DNA from: Halomarinibacterium sedimenti
GTDB taxonomy: Bacteria > Bacteroidota > Bacteroidia > Flavobacteriales > Flavobacteriaceae
Direction: 5' to 3'
Length of the DNA stretch: 64,000 bases
Assembly: GCF_019312585.1 (NCBI RefSeq)
Contig: NZ_JAHWDP010000004.1
Location: 62,001-126,000, forward strand
The position numbers were made by a program, and so were the translations under genes. The notes below the pieces were generated by a model. It saw nothing but the letters and a program-made list of their open reading frames with translations, made no database searches and was not told where the DNA came from. This document shows, in pieces, positions 42,102 to 51,683 of this stretch. Within the stretch, counting starts at the first letter, position 1. Every line of letters begins with the position of its first letter.

Positions 42102-43697
42102 ATGGGACATTCAAAAAAATACATACCTCTTTATATAGGAATTGCCGTGGCGGTAGGGGTATTTATTGGTTCAAAGTTGAACTTCCAGGACAACAACGAA
42201 AAGATTTTCGCAACCAATTCAAAAAAAGACAAGCTCAATAGGCTTATCGATTATATAGATTACGAATATGTCGACAACGTAAATACCGATAGCATTGTAG
42301 ATGTTACGGTTAATGGTATTCTGGAGAATCTCGATCCACATTCGGTGTATATCCCAGTGTCTGCATACGAAGACAATGCCGATGATATGCGCGGTAATTT
42401 TGTGGGAATAGGAGTTAGCTTTTATGTGTACAAGGATTCTATTGCCGTTATTCGTGCCATTGAAGGAGGAAGTGCCGAAAAAGTTGGTATTAAAGGTGGG
42501 GATAGAATTTTATATGCCAATAATAGAAAACTGTTTGGAGAAAGTATCGATAGGGACAGTATTTCAAAATTTTTGAAAGGAGAAATTAATTCGAAAGTAG
42601 ATTTAAAGGTTTATCGAAAGGGTGAGAAAAAGCTACTCGATTTTAAATTGAAACGAAGAAGAATTCCCATTATTAGTGTGGATGCTTCGTATATGCTAAA
42701 TGAAAAAACAGGCTATATTAAAATCAATCGTTTCTCCGAGAGTACCTATGCCGAATTTAAAAATGCCCTTGACGATTTGCAGGATGAAGGAATGAAGACC
42801 TTGGTGTTGGATTTACGCGATAATCCAGGGGGGTATATTTCTTCAGCCGAAAGAGTTTTGGATGAATTTTTGGAAGATGATAAGCTCATGTTAATTACCA
42901 AAAATAAAGTCGGTGATGAAGATAAAAGCTATGCAACCCGTAAAGGAGATTTTGAAAAAGGAAAGCTGTATGTTTTAATTAATGAAAACTCTGCTTCGGC
43001 AAGCGAAATTGTAGCAGGAGCACTTCAAGATAATGACAAAGGAATTATTATTGGGCGTCGGTCTTTTGGAAAAGGACTGGTTCAACGTGAAATGGCATTG
43101 GGCGATGGAAGCGCTGTGCGATTGACCATTGCTCGCTATTATACCCCAACAGGAAGATCCATACAAAGACCCTATGGCGAAGGAAATGGCAATTATTACA
43201 GCGATTACGAAAACCGCTATAGAAATGGGGAGCTCATTCACGCAGATAGTATGAAAGTTGCAGACTCTTTAAAGTATGTGACCCCAAAAGGGAAAGTGGT
43301 TTATGGTGGCGGCGGAATTATCCCAGATGTTTTTATCCCAAAGGATACCAGCATTGAAAATGAAACACTCAATTATGTAAGCCGTAATGGGTTTATGAGT
43401 TACTTTATTTTTGAATATTTAGAAAACAACCGGTTTCAGTTTAACAAATTATCTTACGAAGACTTCAAAAAGAATTATAAAGTGTCTGATAAATTGGCCG
43501 AAGATTTTGTAGTGTATTCTAGGCTTCAGGAAGCTCAAATAGATTTAAGTAACTACCAAGAAGAATTAAAAATGGCTTTAAAAGCCAATATTGCGCAGCA
43601 ATTATACGGACCAAACGCGTATGAATTTATTCTAAATGCAGACGATGCTATGCTAAAAAAAGTCTTAGAGCTAGAAAAGAAGGCCTCAGAGAAGTAA
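42102..43697 (+). CDS. S41 family C-terminal processing peptidase (Ctp/Prc)
   Basis: The protein has 531 residues. An N-terminal hydrophobic anchor (PLYIGIAVAVGVFIG) precedes a PDZ domain (about 90-180, SAEKVGIKGGDRILYANN) and the tail-specific protease domain. The catalytic Ser lies in NSASASEIVAGALQD and the Lys in RSFGKGLVQREM, with the LVLDLRDNPGG strand. A C-terminal helical extension of about 130 residues follows. It cleaves the C-termini of periplasmic proteins. It is second in a unit with the deaminase. Confidence 0.93.
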   Translation: MGHSKKYIPLYIGIAVAVGVFIGSKLNFQDNNEKIFATNSKKDKLNRLIDYIDYEYVDNVNTDSIVDVTVNGILENLDPHSVYIPVSAYEDNADDMRGNFVGIGVSFYVYKDSIAVIRAIEGGSAEKVGIKGGDRILYANNRKLFGESIDRDSISKFLKGEINSKVDLKVYRKGEKKLLDFKLKRRRIPIISVDASYMLNEKTGYIKINRFSESTYAEFKNALDDLQDEGMKTLVLDLRDNPGGYISSAERVLDEFLEDDKLMLITKNKVGDEDKSYATRKGDFEKGKLYVLINENSASASEIVAGALQDNDKGIIIGRRSFGKGLVQREMALGDGSAVRLTIARYYTPTGRSIQRPYGEGNGNYYSDYENRYRNGELIHADSMKVADSLKYVTPKGKVVYGGGGIIPDVFIPKDTSIENETLNYVSRNGFMSYFIFEYLENNRFQFNKLSYEDFKKNYKVSDKLAEDFVVYSRLQEAQIDLSNYQEELKMALKANIAQQLYGPNAYEFILNADDAMLKKVLELEKKASEK

Positions 43698-43698
43698 T

Positions 43699-43896
43699 TT
43701 ACACCTTTCTATTTCCTTTTATTCTATACGAAATGTTTAGAATCACCATGAGTAAAATGGCACAAGCAGAGGCTAATATGCAAATAATAGCAACTTTGCT
43801 GTCTCCTACAAAAAGACTTTCGAAATTAAGCTTGGTAGCATTGTAAATAAGTAAGGCTAATGCTACTACAATAATAATATACCTAAAGATTTTCAT
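43699..43896 (-). CDS. hypothetical protein with two TM helices (65 aa)
   Basis: The protein has two hydrophobic helices (about 4-20 and 36-55) with a short loop containing FVGDSK. The C-terminus is basic (SYRIKGNRKV). No family is recognised. It lies 6 nt after marC on the same strand and 1 nt from the convergent S41 stop, so it is probably the tail of the marC transcript. Confidence 0.7.
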   Translation of the reverse strand: MKIFRYIIIVVALALLIYNATKLNFESLFVGDSKVAIICILASACAILLMVILNISYRIKGNRKV

Positions 43897-43902
43897 TTTA
43901 AA

Positions 43903-44484
43903 TTAATTAAATAATTCTTGAATGTTTGAAGTAAATAATTTAACGGCAATTGCTAAAAGTATCACCCCAAATATCTTTTGAATAATAGAAATTCCATTTT
44001 TCCCTAAAACTCGTTGTAGCTTCTTTGAGGTTTTTAAAACAATGTAAATTATAATCACATTTACAACTACAGCAACAATCACATTTTCCACAGCATATTC
44101 AGCTCTTAAAGAAAGTAATGTTGTAAGAGTTCCCGGTCCCGCAAGCATAGGAAATGCTAAAGGAAAAACCGAAGCCATGTCCGGGCTACTTCCATCGTCT
44201 TTAAAAAGCGTAATGCCGAGAATCATTTCCAATGCAATAAAAAAGAGTATAAACGCCCCAGCCACAGCAAACTCATTTACATTAATACCAATAAGCTTTA
44301 AAATACTCTCTCCTATAAAAAGGAAAACGATCATCAATACTGCAGCAATTATAGAGGCTTTTTCACTATGAATATGCCCTGCACGTTCTCGAAGAGAGAT
44401 AACAATAGGAATGTTTCCTATAATATCTATTACAGCAAACAAAACCATACTAGCCGTAGCAATTTGTTTAAAATTAAATTCCAT
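43903..44484 (-). CDS. MarC family integral membrane protein
   Basis: The protein has 193 residues and six TM helices. The MarC/UPF0056 marks are AVIDIIGNIPIVISL, the FAVAGAFILFFIALEMILG helix and PLAFPMLAGPGTLTTLL. The family was once linked to multiple antibiotic resistance, but that link was withdrawn and the function remains open. It is divergent from the DUF3109 gene, sharing a 99-nt promoter region. Confidence 0.92.
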   Translation of the reverse strand: MEFNFKQIATASMVLFAVIDIIGNIPIVISLRERAGHIHSEKASIIAAVLMIVFLFIGESILKLIGINVNEFAVAGAFILFFIALEMILGITLFKDDGSSPDMASVFPLAFPMLAGPGTLTTLLSLRAEYAVENVIVAVVVNVIIIYIVLKTSKKLQRVLGKNGISIIQKIFGVILLAIAVKLFTSNIQELFN

Positions 44485-44503
44485 TAATGGGGTGTTTAAA
44501 GTG

Positions 44504-44511
44504 CAAAATTA
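44504..44511 (-). promoter_or_regulatory. -7 box (TAATTTTG) for marC
   Basis: This is an exact TAnnTTTG on the minus strand, 20 nt upstream of ATG 44484. Confidence 0.6.
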
Positions 44512-44571
44512 GTGGTTTTAAATGGATAATCTATTTAGTATTACAATCTTCTCCATTCTGTTGTAAAGTAA

Positions 44572-44579
44572 TATCTTTG
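44572..44579 (+). promoter_or_regulatory. -7 box (TATCTTTG) for the DUF3109 gene
   Basis: This is an exact TAnnTTTG whose last base is only 4 nt from ATG 44584, so the transcript would be leaderless or nearly so. Confidence 0.55.
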
Positions 44580-44583
44580 CGAC

Positions 44584-45147
44584 ATGTTTCAACTAGGGAA
44601 AACCATAGTATCCGAAGATTTAATCGAAAAAGAATTCGTCTGTAATTTGCATGCGTGCAAAGGCGCATGTTGTATCGAAGGCGAGGCGGGAGCACCCGTT
44701 ACTAAAGAGGAAGTTGAAATTTTAAAGGAAATTTATCTCAAAGTGAAACCATTCCTTCGCGCTGAAGGAATTTCTGCCATTGAAAACCAAGGAACGCACA
44801 TTGTAAACGAATTGGATGAGTTGGAAACCCCCTTGGTAGATGGTAAAGAATGTGCCTATGTAACATTTACCGATAAAGGAATTGCTAGTTGTGGTATTGA
44901 AGATGCCTATAATGCGGGCGCAGTTGATTTTAGAAAACCGATTTCGTGTCATTTATACCCCGTGAGAGTACAGCAATACAGTGAGTTTGCGGCCGTAAAC
45001 TATCATAAATGGCCTATTTGTGATGATGCATGTACGCTTGGTAAAGAACTAAAAGTGCCGGTCTACAAATTTGTAAAAGATGCTTTAATAAGAAAGTTTG
45101 GGGAAGACTGGTATACAGAGTTAGAGAAAGTTGCTTCAGATTATTAG
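44584..45147 (+). CDS. DUF3109 family cysteine-rich protein
   Basis: The protein has 187 residues with eight conserved-looking Cys in clusters: FVCNLHACKGACCIEG near the start, GKECAYV, ASCGIEDAY, PISCHLYPVRV and PICDDACTLG. The pattern is that of DUF3109, related to the YkgJ/zinc-or-iron-chelating domain family. A role in metal binding is likely, and the client is unknown. It is monocistronic. Confidence 0.9.
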   Translation: MFQLGKTIVSEDLIEKEFVCNLHACKGACCIEGEAGAPVTKEEVEILKEIYLKVKPFLRAEGISAIENQGTHIVNELDELETPLVDGKECAYVTFTDKGIASCGIEDAYNAGAVDFRKPISCHLYPVRVQQYSEFAAVNYHKWPICDDACTLGKELKVPVYKFVKDALIRKFGEDWYTELEKVASDY

Positions 45148-45203
45148 TTGCTATTCACTTCATTTTCATTATTTTAGTAGTCTAACTACTAACTATTCCA
45201 ATT

Positions 45204-45806
45204 ATGAAAAATTCACTCTTTTTAATTGTAGCCTTATTGTTTTTTGTTGGCTGTAAAGATAATCCAGTTTCAAAAAAAATTAAAGAGGCTAAACAAAATG
45301 TCAGTAATACTAATAGTGCTATTGAGGAGCTCAACGATATGCAAGAGGATATCGAAGAATTAAAAGAGATATCACCCCTTACTAATGACGAACTGAAAGC
45401 TTGGTTGCCAGATGAAATTAACGGCATGAAGCGTACTTCTTTCAAAGCTGGGCAAACTAGCTTTATGAAAATTGCATCTATTGAAGCAAGTTATTCTAAC
45501 GAAGACAAATCAAAAACATTTAAAATACAAATAATTGATGGTGCAGGCGAAATGGGAGCTGCAGCAACCGCAGGAATGCGTATGCTCTTTTCACAGGATT
45601 TTGAGGAAGAAACGGAAACACAAGTAAAAAGATCTATAAAAAAGAAGGGTGTAAAAGCGATTGAAGAATATCGTAAAGACGGAAGCAATTGTACTATCCA
45701 ATTTATGCAAGATGATCGTTTTTATATAAATGCTAGTGGTCGTAACATGGATTTAGATGAAACATGGAAAGCGATAGATGATTTAGATGTTCAAAATTTG
45801 GGATAA
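45204..45806 (+). CDS. hypothetical lipoprotein (200 aa)
   Basis: An SPII signal peptide with lipobox FFVGC (Cys 17) is followed by a charged coiled-coil stretch (NVSNTNSAIEELNDMQEDIEELKEI). A folded domain (about 60-200) begins LKAWLPDEINGMKRTSFKAGQ and has a central GAGEMGAAATAGMRML. Proteins with this layout occur widely in flavobacteria without a named function. It has its own terminator. Nothing in the neighbourhood suggests a role. Confidence 0.82.
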   Translation: MKNSLFLIVALLFFVGCKDNPVSKKIKEAKQNVSNTNSAIEELNDMQEDIEELKEISPLTNDELKAWLPDEINGMKRTSFKAGQTSFMKIASIEASYSNEDKSKTFKIQIIDGAGEMGAAATAGMRMLFSQDFEEETETQVKRSIKKKGVKAIEEYRKDGSNCTIQFMQDDRFYINASGRNMDLDETWKAIDDLDVQNLG

Positions 45807-45830
45807 TTTTATTCATTTTTAGTGCTAATT

Positions 45831-45855
45831 AAAACCAGAGTGAGTCTCTGGTTTT
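45831..45855 (+). terminator. rho-independent terminator after the 45.2 kb lipoprotein gene
   Basis: A 10-bp stem (AAAACCAGAG / CTCTGGTTTT) with a 5-nt loop is followed by CTTTTTTTCT. Confidence 0.9.
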
Positions 45856-45896
45856 CTTTTTTTCTAAAAAAAATAAAAAATATGGTCAATCAAATT

Positions 45897-46108
45897 TGTT
45901 AAAAAATAAGCATGTTAAAACCGTATAAAATTGTTTCTCACGCTTAGTAGAATGGGCAACTTTTAGGGTTTTCAACGAACAATTTTCAGAATGTTTATAA
46001 CTAAAGCAAAACAATTATAAATAGTTGAAAATCAATTATATAAATATGTTTTTTAACAAAACAATAATAACAATGCATTTACGTACGTGTTGAAAACTTT
46101 GTTAAAAA
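45897..46108. promoter_or_regulatory. cluster of seven GTTRAAAA motifs upstream of nrdB
   Basis: The 400-nt gap before nrdB holds no gene but contains the 8-mer GTTRAAAA seven times, on both strands. Cores lie at 45897, 45913, 46024, 46088 and 46100 (plus) and at 45969 and 46051 (minus). Five read TGTTRAAAA. The last two plus-strand cores are spaced exactly 12 nt. The arrangement recalls DnaA-box arrays. A 7/8 -7 box (CATATTTG) follows at 46148-46155. Confidence 0.55.
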
Positions 46109-46209
46109 CCCGAAGCAACTTTCCCCCATTTCCGTTTTAATTTTTTTCATATTTGTTAGTCCCTAGTAACAAGAAAATTTCATTAATTTTTAAAAACGGA
46201 AAGGACAAC

Positions 46210-47187
46210 ATGAGTGCAGTAGAACCCATTTTAGCAGAAAACAAAGACAGATTTGTAATTTTCCCCATTCAACACCACGATATTTGGGAATGGTACAAGA
46301 AAAGTGAGGCCAGTTTTTGGACCGCAGAAGAGATAGATCTTCATCAAGATTTAACCGACTGGACCAATAAATTGAGTGATGATGAACGCTATTTTGTAAA
46401 GCACATTCTTGCTTTTTTTGCTGCTAGTGATGGCATTGTAAATGAGAATTTGGCAGAGAATTTCGTAAATGAAGTTCAGTACAGTGAAGCTAAATTTTTC
46501 TATGGATTTCAAATTATGATGGAGAACATTCATAGTGAAACCTATTCGTTACTCATAGATACTTACGTAAAAGACGATAAGGAAAAGGACAAGCTTTTTA
46601 ATGCTATTGAAAATTTCCCAGCGATAAAGAAAAAGGCAGATTGGGCGCTTAAATGGATCGATAGCCCAAGTTTTGCAGAACGACTTATAGCTTTTGCTGC
46701 TGTGGAAGGCATATTTTTCTCTGGAGCCTTTTGCTCCATCTTTTGGTTGAAAAAAAGAGGGCTCATGCCTGGACTTACTTTTTCTAATGAATTAATTTCT
46801 AGAGACGAAGGGGTACACTGTGATTTTGCAGTACATCTTCACAATCACCACCTAGTAAACAAAGTGCCAAAAGACCGCATTCGTGAAATTATTGTAGATG
46901 CTCTTAATATTGAAAGAGAATTTATCACCGAATCGCTTCCAGTGAGTTTAATAGGGATGAATGCAAAACTAATGACACAATACTTGGAGTTTGTAACCGA
47001 TAGATTATTGGTAGAACTTCAATGTGAAAAAGAATATAACTCCAGCAATCCGTTTGACTTTATGGATATGATATCGCTACAAGGGAAGACCAATTTCTTC
47101 GAAAAGCGAGTTTCAGAATACCAAAAAGCTGGTGTAACAAACATGGATAAAGAGTCGAATAAAATAAGTTTCGACGCAGACTTTTAA
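46210..47187 (+). CDS. nrdB: ribonucleoside-diphosphate reductase, small (beta) subunit
   Basis: The class Ia R2 protein houses the diiron-tyrosyl radical cofactor. Iron ligands lie in the helices around [28 protein letters not shown] and [11 protein letters not shown]. The radical Tyr is expected at about residue 98 in KFFYGFQ, as in eukaryote-type R2. The C-terminal peptide (ISFDADF) docks on the large subunit. ATG 46210 gives 325 aa; an earlier TTG (46153) would add residues with no family match. It precedes nrdA by 112 nt. Confidence 0.94.
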   Translation: MSAVEPILAENKDRFVIFPIQHHDIWEWYKKSEASFWTAEEIDLHQDLTDWTNKLSDDERYFVKHILAFFAASDGIVNENLAENFVNEVQYSEAKFFYGFQIMMENIHSETYSLLIDTYVKDDKEKDKLFNAIENFPAIKKKADWALKWIDSPSFAERLIAFAAVEGIFFSGAFCSIFWLKKRGLMPGLTFSNELISRDEGVHCDFAVHLHNHHLVNKVPKDRIREIIVDALNIEREFITESLPVSLIGMNAKLMTQYLEFVTDRLLVELQCEKEYNSSNPFDFMDMISLQGKTNFFEKRVSEYQKAGVTNMDKESNKISFDADF

Positions 47188-47191
47188 ATAA

Positions 47192-47224
47192 TTTCCGTCT
47201 GTTCCCCAAAGGGCGGATTTTTTT
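47192..47224 (+). terminator. possible attenuator between nrdB and nrdA
   Basis: TCCG...CGGA encloses an inner CCC/GGG pairing and is followed by seven T. The stem is interrupted, so it would be a weak or partial terminator that could set the nrdB:nrdA ratio. Confidence 0.4.
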
Positions 47225-47299
47225 AAAGCTTTGATAATGCGCTTTTTAATGATTGCGTAAGAAATAATTTTTTCAAAAAACTAAAAAACCTCTAGCAAA

Positions 47300-49726
47300 A
47301 TGAATGTAGTAAAAAGAGATGGCAGGAAAGAACCCGTAATGTTCGATAAGATTACGGCTCGAGTACGAAAACTGTGTTATGGACTCAATGAATTAGTGGA
47401 TCCCGTAAAGGTAGCCATGCGTGTTATTGAAGGATTATACGATGGTGTCACTACTAGTGAATTGGATAATCTTGCCGCAGAAATTGCCGCTACCATGACA
47501 GTTTCACACCCAGATTATGCAAAGTTAGCTGCAAGAATTTCAGTCTCTAACCTTCATAAAAATACCAAAAAGACTTTTTCTGAAGTCATGACAGATTTAT
47601 ATGAATATGTTAACCCAAGAACAGGAAAAAAAGCCCCTCTTTTAAGTGATGAAGTGTACGAAATCATTAAAAATAATGCAGATGAGCTAGACTCTGCTAT
47701 TATTTACAATAGAGATTTCAACTACGATTATTTTGGTTTTAAAACGCTAGAGCGTTCGTATTTATTAAAATTAAACGGAAACATCGCAGAGCGTCCACAA
47801 CATATGCTCATGCGTGTTTCGGTTGGGATACATTTAAACGATTTAGCTGCGGTTAAGGAAACGTATGAGTTGATGTCGAAGAAATTCTTCACGCACGCCA
47901 CCCCAACCTTATTTAATAGTGGAACGCCAAAACCACAAATGTCTTCTTGTTTCTTACTAACAATGAAAGAAGATAGTATTGACGGCATTTATGATACCTT
48001 AAAACAGACTGCAAAAATTTCACAATCTGCAGGAGGTATAGGACTGTCTATTCATAACATTAGAGCAACAGGATCGTACATTGGAGGAACCAACGGAACC
48101 TCAAACGGAATCGTTCCTATGTTGCGCGTCTATAACGATACAGCTCGATACGTGGACCAAGGAGGAGGAAAGAGAAAAGGAAGTTTTGCCATGTATATTG
48201 AGCCATGGCATGCCGATATTTTCGACTTTTTAGATTTAAAGAAGAACCACGGAAAAGAAGAAATGCGAGCTCGCGACCTATTCTATGCTATGTGGATTCC
48301 AGATTTGTTTATGAAACGAGTGCAGGAAGATGCAGAGTGGACTTTAATGTGTCCTAATGAGTGCCCGGGATTATTTGATGTACACAGTGAAGAATTTGAA
48401 GCATTGTACCTAAAATATGAAGCAGCAGATAAAGGTAGAAAAACTATAAAGGCAAGAGAGCTTTGGGAGAAAATTCTCGAATCCCAAATTGAAACGGGAA
48501 CACCCTATATGCTCTATAAAGATGCAGCAAACAGAAAGAGTAATCAAAAGAACTTAGGAACCATTCGTTCTTCAAATCTTTGTACAGAGATTTTAGAATA
48601 CACCTCTCCAGACGAAGTGGCAGTTTGTAACTTGGCATCTATTGCGTTACCTATGTTTGTAAAAAATGGTGAATTTGACCATAAAGAACTTTTTAGAGTT
48701 ACCAAACGGGTTACAAAGAATTTGAATCGTGTAATTGACAGGAATTACTACCCCGTAATTGAAGCACAGAATTCGAATTTCCGTCATCGTCCAGTAGGCT
48801 TAGGAGTACAAGGATTGGCAGATACATTTATTATGCTACGCATGCCATTTACAAGTGACGAGGCAAAGCAATTAAATCAAGAAATATTTGAAACGCTTTA
48901 TTTTGCAGCAGTAACAGCTTCCATGGAGGAAGCTAAAGTAGACGGTCCATATGAAAGCTATAAAGGTTCTCCTATTTCTGAAGGATTATTTCAACACAAC
49001 CTTTGGAATATTAAAGACGAAGAATTAAGCGGTCGTTGGGATTGGGCAAAATTGAGAAAAGACATTAAAAAGCATGGGGTTCGTAATTCATTGTTAGTAG
49101 CTCCAATGCCTACAGCATCTACTTCTCAAATTTTAGGGAACAACGAAGCTTTTGAGCCTTATACCTCCAATATTTATACCCGTAGAGTACTCTCTGGAGA
49201 ATTTATTGTAGTGAACAAACACCTGTTAGAGGACCTGGTTGGACTAGGCCTATGGAATGATGATTTAAAAGAAGAAATCATGCGTGCCAATGGATCTATC
49301 CAACATATTGAAGGAATTCCTCAAGAGTTAAAAGAACTATATAAGACGGTTTGGGAGCTGAGTATGAAAGATATTATCGATATGTCTCGTCATAGAGGAT
49401 ATTTTATAGATCAGTCACAATCTCTAAACTTATTTATGGAAAATGCGAATATGGCAAAACTAACATCTATGCATTTTTACGCATGGAAGAGTGGCTTAAA
49501 AACAGGAATGTATTATTTAAGAACGAAGAGTGCTGTAGATGCTATTAAGTTCACTTTAAATAATGAAACCAAAAAAGAACCTGTGGAAGCTGTAGCCGAA
49601 GCAAAAGTTGAGGCTGTTTCTGCTGCTTCAGAAAAACCATTAACAGCAAAAGAGCTAAAGGATTTATTGGCGCAGTCTAAAAATGCTGCCGAAAATGATG
49701 AAGATTGTTTAATGTGTGGTTCTTAA
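47300..49726 (+). CDS. nrdA: ribonucleoside-diphosphate reductase, large (alpha) subunit
   Basis: The protein has 808 residues. It reduces NDPs to dNDPs. An N-terminal ATP-cone ([23 protein letters not shown], about 1-90) allows dATP inhibition. The barrel carries the redox Cys in [10 protein letters not shown], the [11 protein letters not shown] motif with the catalytic Cys, [13 protein letters not shown], and [19 protein letters not shown]. The C-terminus ends in the reducible pair CLMCGS, preceded by a flexible Ala/Glu-rich linker. It forms the class Ia enzyme with the upstream nrdB. Confidence 0.96.
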   Translation: MNVVKRDGRKEPVMFDKITARVRKLCYGLNELVDPVKVAMRVIEGLYDGVTTSELDNLAAEIAATMTVSHPDYAKLAARISVSNLHKNTKKTFSEVMTDLYEYVNPRTGKKAPLLSDEVYEIIKNNADELDSAIIYNRDFNYDYFGFKTLERSYLLKLNGNIAERPQHMLMRVSVGIHLNDLAAVKETYELMSKKFFTHATPTLFNSGTPKPQMSSCFLLTMKEDSIDGIYDTLKQTAKISQSAGGIGLSIHNIRATGSYIGGTNGTSNGIVPMLRVYNDTARYVDQGGGKRKGSFAMYIEPWHADIFDFLDLKKNHGKEEMRARDLFYAMWIPDLFMKRVQEDAEWTLMCPNECPGLFDVHSEEFEALYLKYEAADKGRKTIKARELWEKILESQIETGTPYMLYKDAANRKSNQKNLGTIRSSNLCTEILEYTSPDEVAVCNLASIALPMFVKNGEFDHKELFRVTKRVTKNLNRVIDRNYYPVIEAQNSNFRHRPVGLGVQGLADTFIMLRMPFTSDEAKQLNQEIFETLYFAAVTASMEEAKVDGPYESYKGSPISEGLFQHNLWNIKDEELSGRWDWAKLRKDIKKHGVRNSLLVAPMPTASTSQILGNNEAFEPYTSNIYTRRVLSGEFIVVNKHLLEDLVGLGLWNDDLKEEIMRANGSIQHIEGIPQELKELYKTVWELSMKDIIDMSRHRGYFIDQSQSLNLFMENANMAKLTSMHFYAWKSGLKTGMYYLRTKSAVDAIKFTLNNETKKEPVEAVAEAKVEAVSAASEKPLTAKELKDLLAQSKNAAENDEDCLMCGS

Positions 49727-49748
49727 TTTTTAAGTGTTTAGTGTATAT

Positions 49749-49778
49749 AAAAAGGAGCGCCAACGGCGCTCCTTTTTT
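49749..49778 (+). terminator. rho-independent terminator after nrdA
   Basis: GGAGCGCC-aac-GGCGCTCC is a perfect 8-bp GC-rich stem extended by A5/T5 and followed by further T. Confidence 0.92.
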
Positions 49779-49893
49779 ATTTTAAAAATGTTCAATTTAA
49801 TCCCTAATTAGATTCACTTTTTTGAAATCTGATTTTTATCAGTTCAAGAAAATTCAATTTTGCTATTTTTAAACCTGGCAAGAACAACGATTT

Positions 49894-51639
49894 ATGAATT
49901 ACGGGTTTACCGACTTTCTACAATTATTTGGGTCTCTGGGTCTCTTCCTCTTCGGAATGAAAGTAATGAGCGACGCCCTTCTTAATTTGGCTGGCGATCG
50001 CATGCGAAAGATATTGGCAACCATGACTTCCAATAAGTACATGGGTATTTTTACGGGGTTCTTAATTACTTCTGTTATACAGTCTTCCTCTGCGACAACC
50101 CTTATGGTTGTTAGTTTTTCTAACGCTTCATTGTTAACACTTACAGAAGCAATAAGTGTTATTATGGGGGCCAATATTGGCACCACAATTACAGCTTGGT
50201 TAATAACAATTTTAGGATTTAAAGTTAGTATGAGTGCTATTGCATTACCCTTAGTGGGTTTTGGTTTTGCTTTTACTTTCTCAAAAAAGCCTTCATTAAA
50301 AAATTGGGGTGCCTTTATAATTGGGTTTTCCATTTTATTTATAGGATTACAATTCTTAAAAGATGCTGTACCAGATATTAAAAGCAATCCTGAGATTTTA
50401 GCTTTTTTAACGAGCTACACAGATTTAGGCTTTTGGTCTATATTAATCTTTTTACTTATAGGAACATTATTAACTGTAATAATTCAGTCATCCAGTGCTA
50501 CTATGGCATTAACGTTAATTATGACGGCGCAAGGATGGATTTCATTCGAATTGGCCGCCGCGATGGTTTTAGGGGAAAATATAGGAACAACCATTACGGC
50601 CAATCTAGCTGCAATAGTAGCAAACTTCCAAGCAAAGCGAACGGCAAGAGCGCACTTTTTATTCAATATTATTGGGGTAATTTGGGTGCTTATTTTATTT
50701 TACCCATTCCTAAAATTAGTTACTTGGGTTTCTTTAAAAACAGGCTCGGATTCTCCTTATCTTACTGCTGCTGCTATTCCTGTTGCAATTTCTTTGTTTC
50801 ACACCATTTTCAATATCTGTAATACATTTTTATTGATGTGGTTCATCAAGCCTATAGCAAAAATTGTGGAACGATTAGTGCCAGAAAAAGAAATTGTTGA
50901 GAAAGAAATGGATGAGCCTAAATTTCTTATGAATAGCGTTCTGGAATTTCCGGAAACATTAATTCATTCATTAAAAAATGAATCGAAATATTTGTTTGAA
51001 AATTCAATTCTTGAAATAGTTTCAAAAGCAATGAATATTATTTCAACAGATTTAAAATCTGAAACTAAAATTAAAAAGGTAGTAAAGAAGAATAAACAAG
51101 ACTTAAAAACAGATGTAGATAATTTGTATTACACCAAAGTAAAAAATATTTATGGGAAGATTATTGAGTATGCAACAAAGGGGCAGAGTAGTTTAAAACT
51201 TACCCAAAACCAAACTAAAGAAATTTCGGAAGTTAAATTAGCCAATAGAGTTATGGTTGAGATAGTTAAAAATTGTGTTGGGCTAAATAAGAATGTTACC
51301 AAGTACTTTAATTCTGAAAATGAATTTGTTAAAAAAGAATACTATAAATACCGTAAAAAAATCGCTAAAGTTATAAGAGTACTTTATCTATTTGCTGAGC
51401 AAGATGAGAAAGATAAATATTATTTAAAATTAAGTAAGCTAAAACAAGAAGCGGAACAGGAATACCATCATTCTAATGAATCTATTAATAGTTTAATACG
51501 TCAAAATCTCATTAGTGTTTCCATGGCTTCTTCTTTAATTAATGATAATGATACTGTTAATGATATTATTAAGAAACTCATCACCGTAGCAGAGTTGTTA
51601 TTTACTACTAAAGATAGTTTATTAGAAAATGGAACATAA
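49894..51639 (+). CDS. Na/Pi cotransporter family protein with PhoU-like tail
   Basis: The protein has 581 residues. The N-terminal membrane half has the two inverted NptA repeats, each with a QSSSAT signature (TSVIQSSSATTLMVV near residue 65 and VIIQSSSATMALTLI near residue 195) and a GANIGTT/GENIGTT motif. From about residue 340 a soluble helical domain resembles PhoU (LKTDVDNLYYTKVKNIYGKIIEYATKGQ). It imports phosphate with Na+. It converges on the Pit gene across a shared terminator. No TGTTA repeat is found upstream. Confidence 0.9.
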   Translation: MNYGFTDFLQLFGSLGLFLFGMKVMSDALLNLAGDRMRKILATMTSNKYMGIFTGFLITSVIQSSSATTLMVVSFSNASLLTLTEAISVIMGANIGTTITAWLITILGFKVSMSAIALPLVGFGFAFTFSKKPSLKNWGAFIIGFSILFIGLQFLKDAVPDIKSNPEILAFLTSYTDLGFWSILIFLLIGTLLTVIIQSSSATMALTLIMTAQGWISFELAAAMVLGENIGTTITANLAAIVANFQAKRTARAHFLFNIIGVIWVLILFYPFLKLVTWVSLKTGSDSPYLTAAAIPVAISLFHTIFNICNTFLLMWFIKPIAKIVERLVPEKEIVEKEMDEPKFLMNSVLEFPETLIHSLKNESKYLFENSILEIVSKAMNIISTDLKSETKIKKVVKKNKQDLKTDVDNLYYTKVKNIYGKIIEYATKGQSSLKLTQNQTKEISEVKLANRVMVEIVKNCVGLNKNVTKYFNSENEFVKKEYYKYRKKIAKVIRVLYLFAEQDEKDKYYLKLSKLKQEAEQEYHHSNESINSLIRQNLISVSMASSLINDNDTVNDIIKKLITVAELLFTTKDSLLENGT

Positions 51640-51668
51640 AAAACCCTCCAATAAAGGAGGGTTTTTTT
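51638..51668. terminator. bidirectional terminator between the two phosphate transporter genes
   Basis: AAAAAACCCTCC-aataaa-GGAGGGTTTTTT is a 12-bp stem with T-runs on both strands. It serves the convergent NptA-type and Pit genes. Confidence 0.9.
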
Positions 51669-51683
51669 AAGAATTTAAACAAA

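Noticed and set aside
45897-46108. Repeated GTTRAAAA motifs considered as a CRISPR array or plasmid iterons
   Set aside because: The units are short, irregularly spaced and on both strands. No replication initiator or cas gene is present, and their position before nrdB favours regulation.
49899-50387. Minus-strand open frame of 162 codons inside the Na/Pi symporter gene
   Set aside because: It is antisense to two conserved QSSSAT repeats of the transporter and has no family features.
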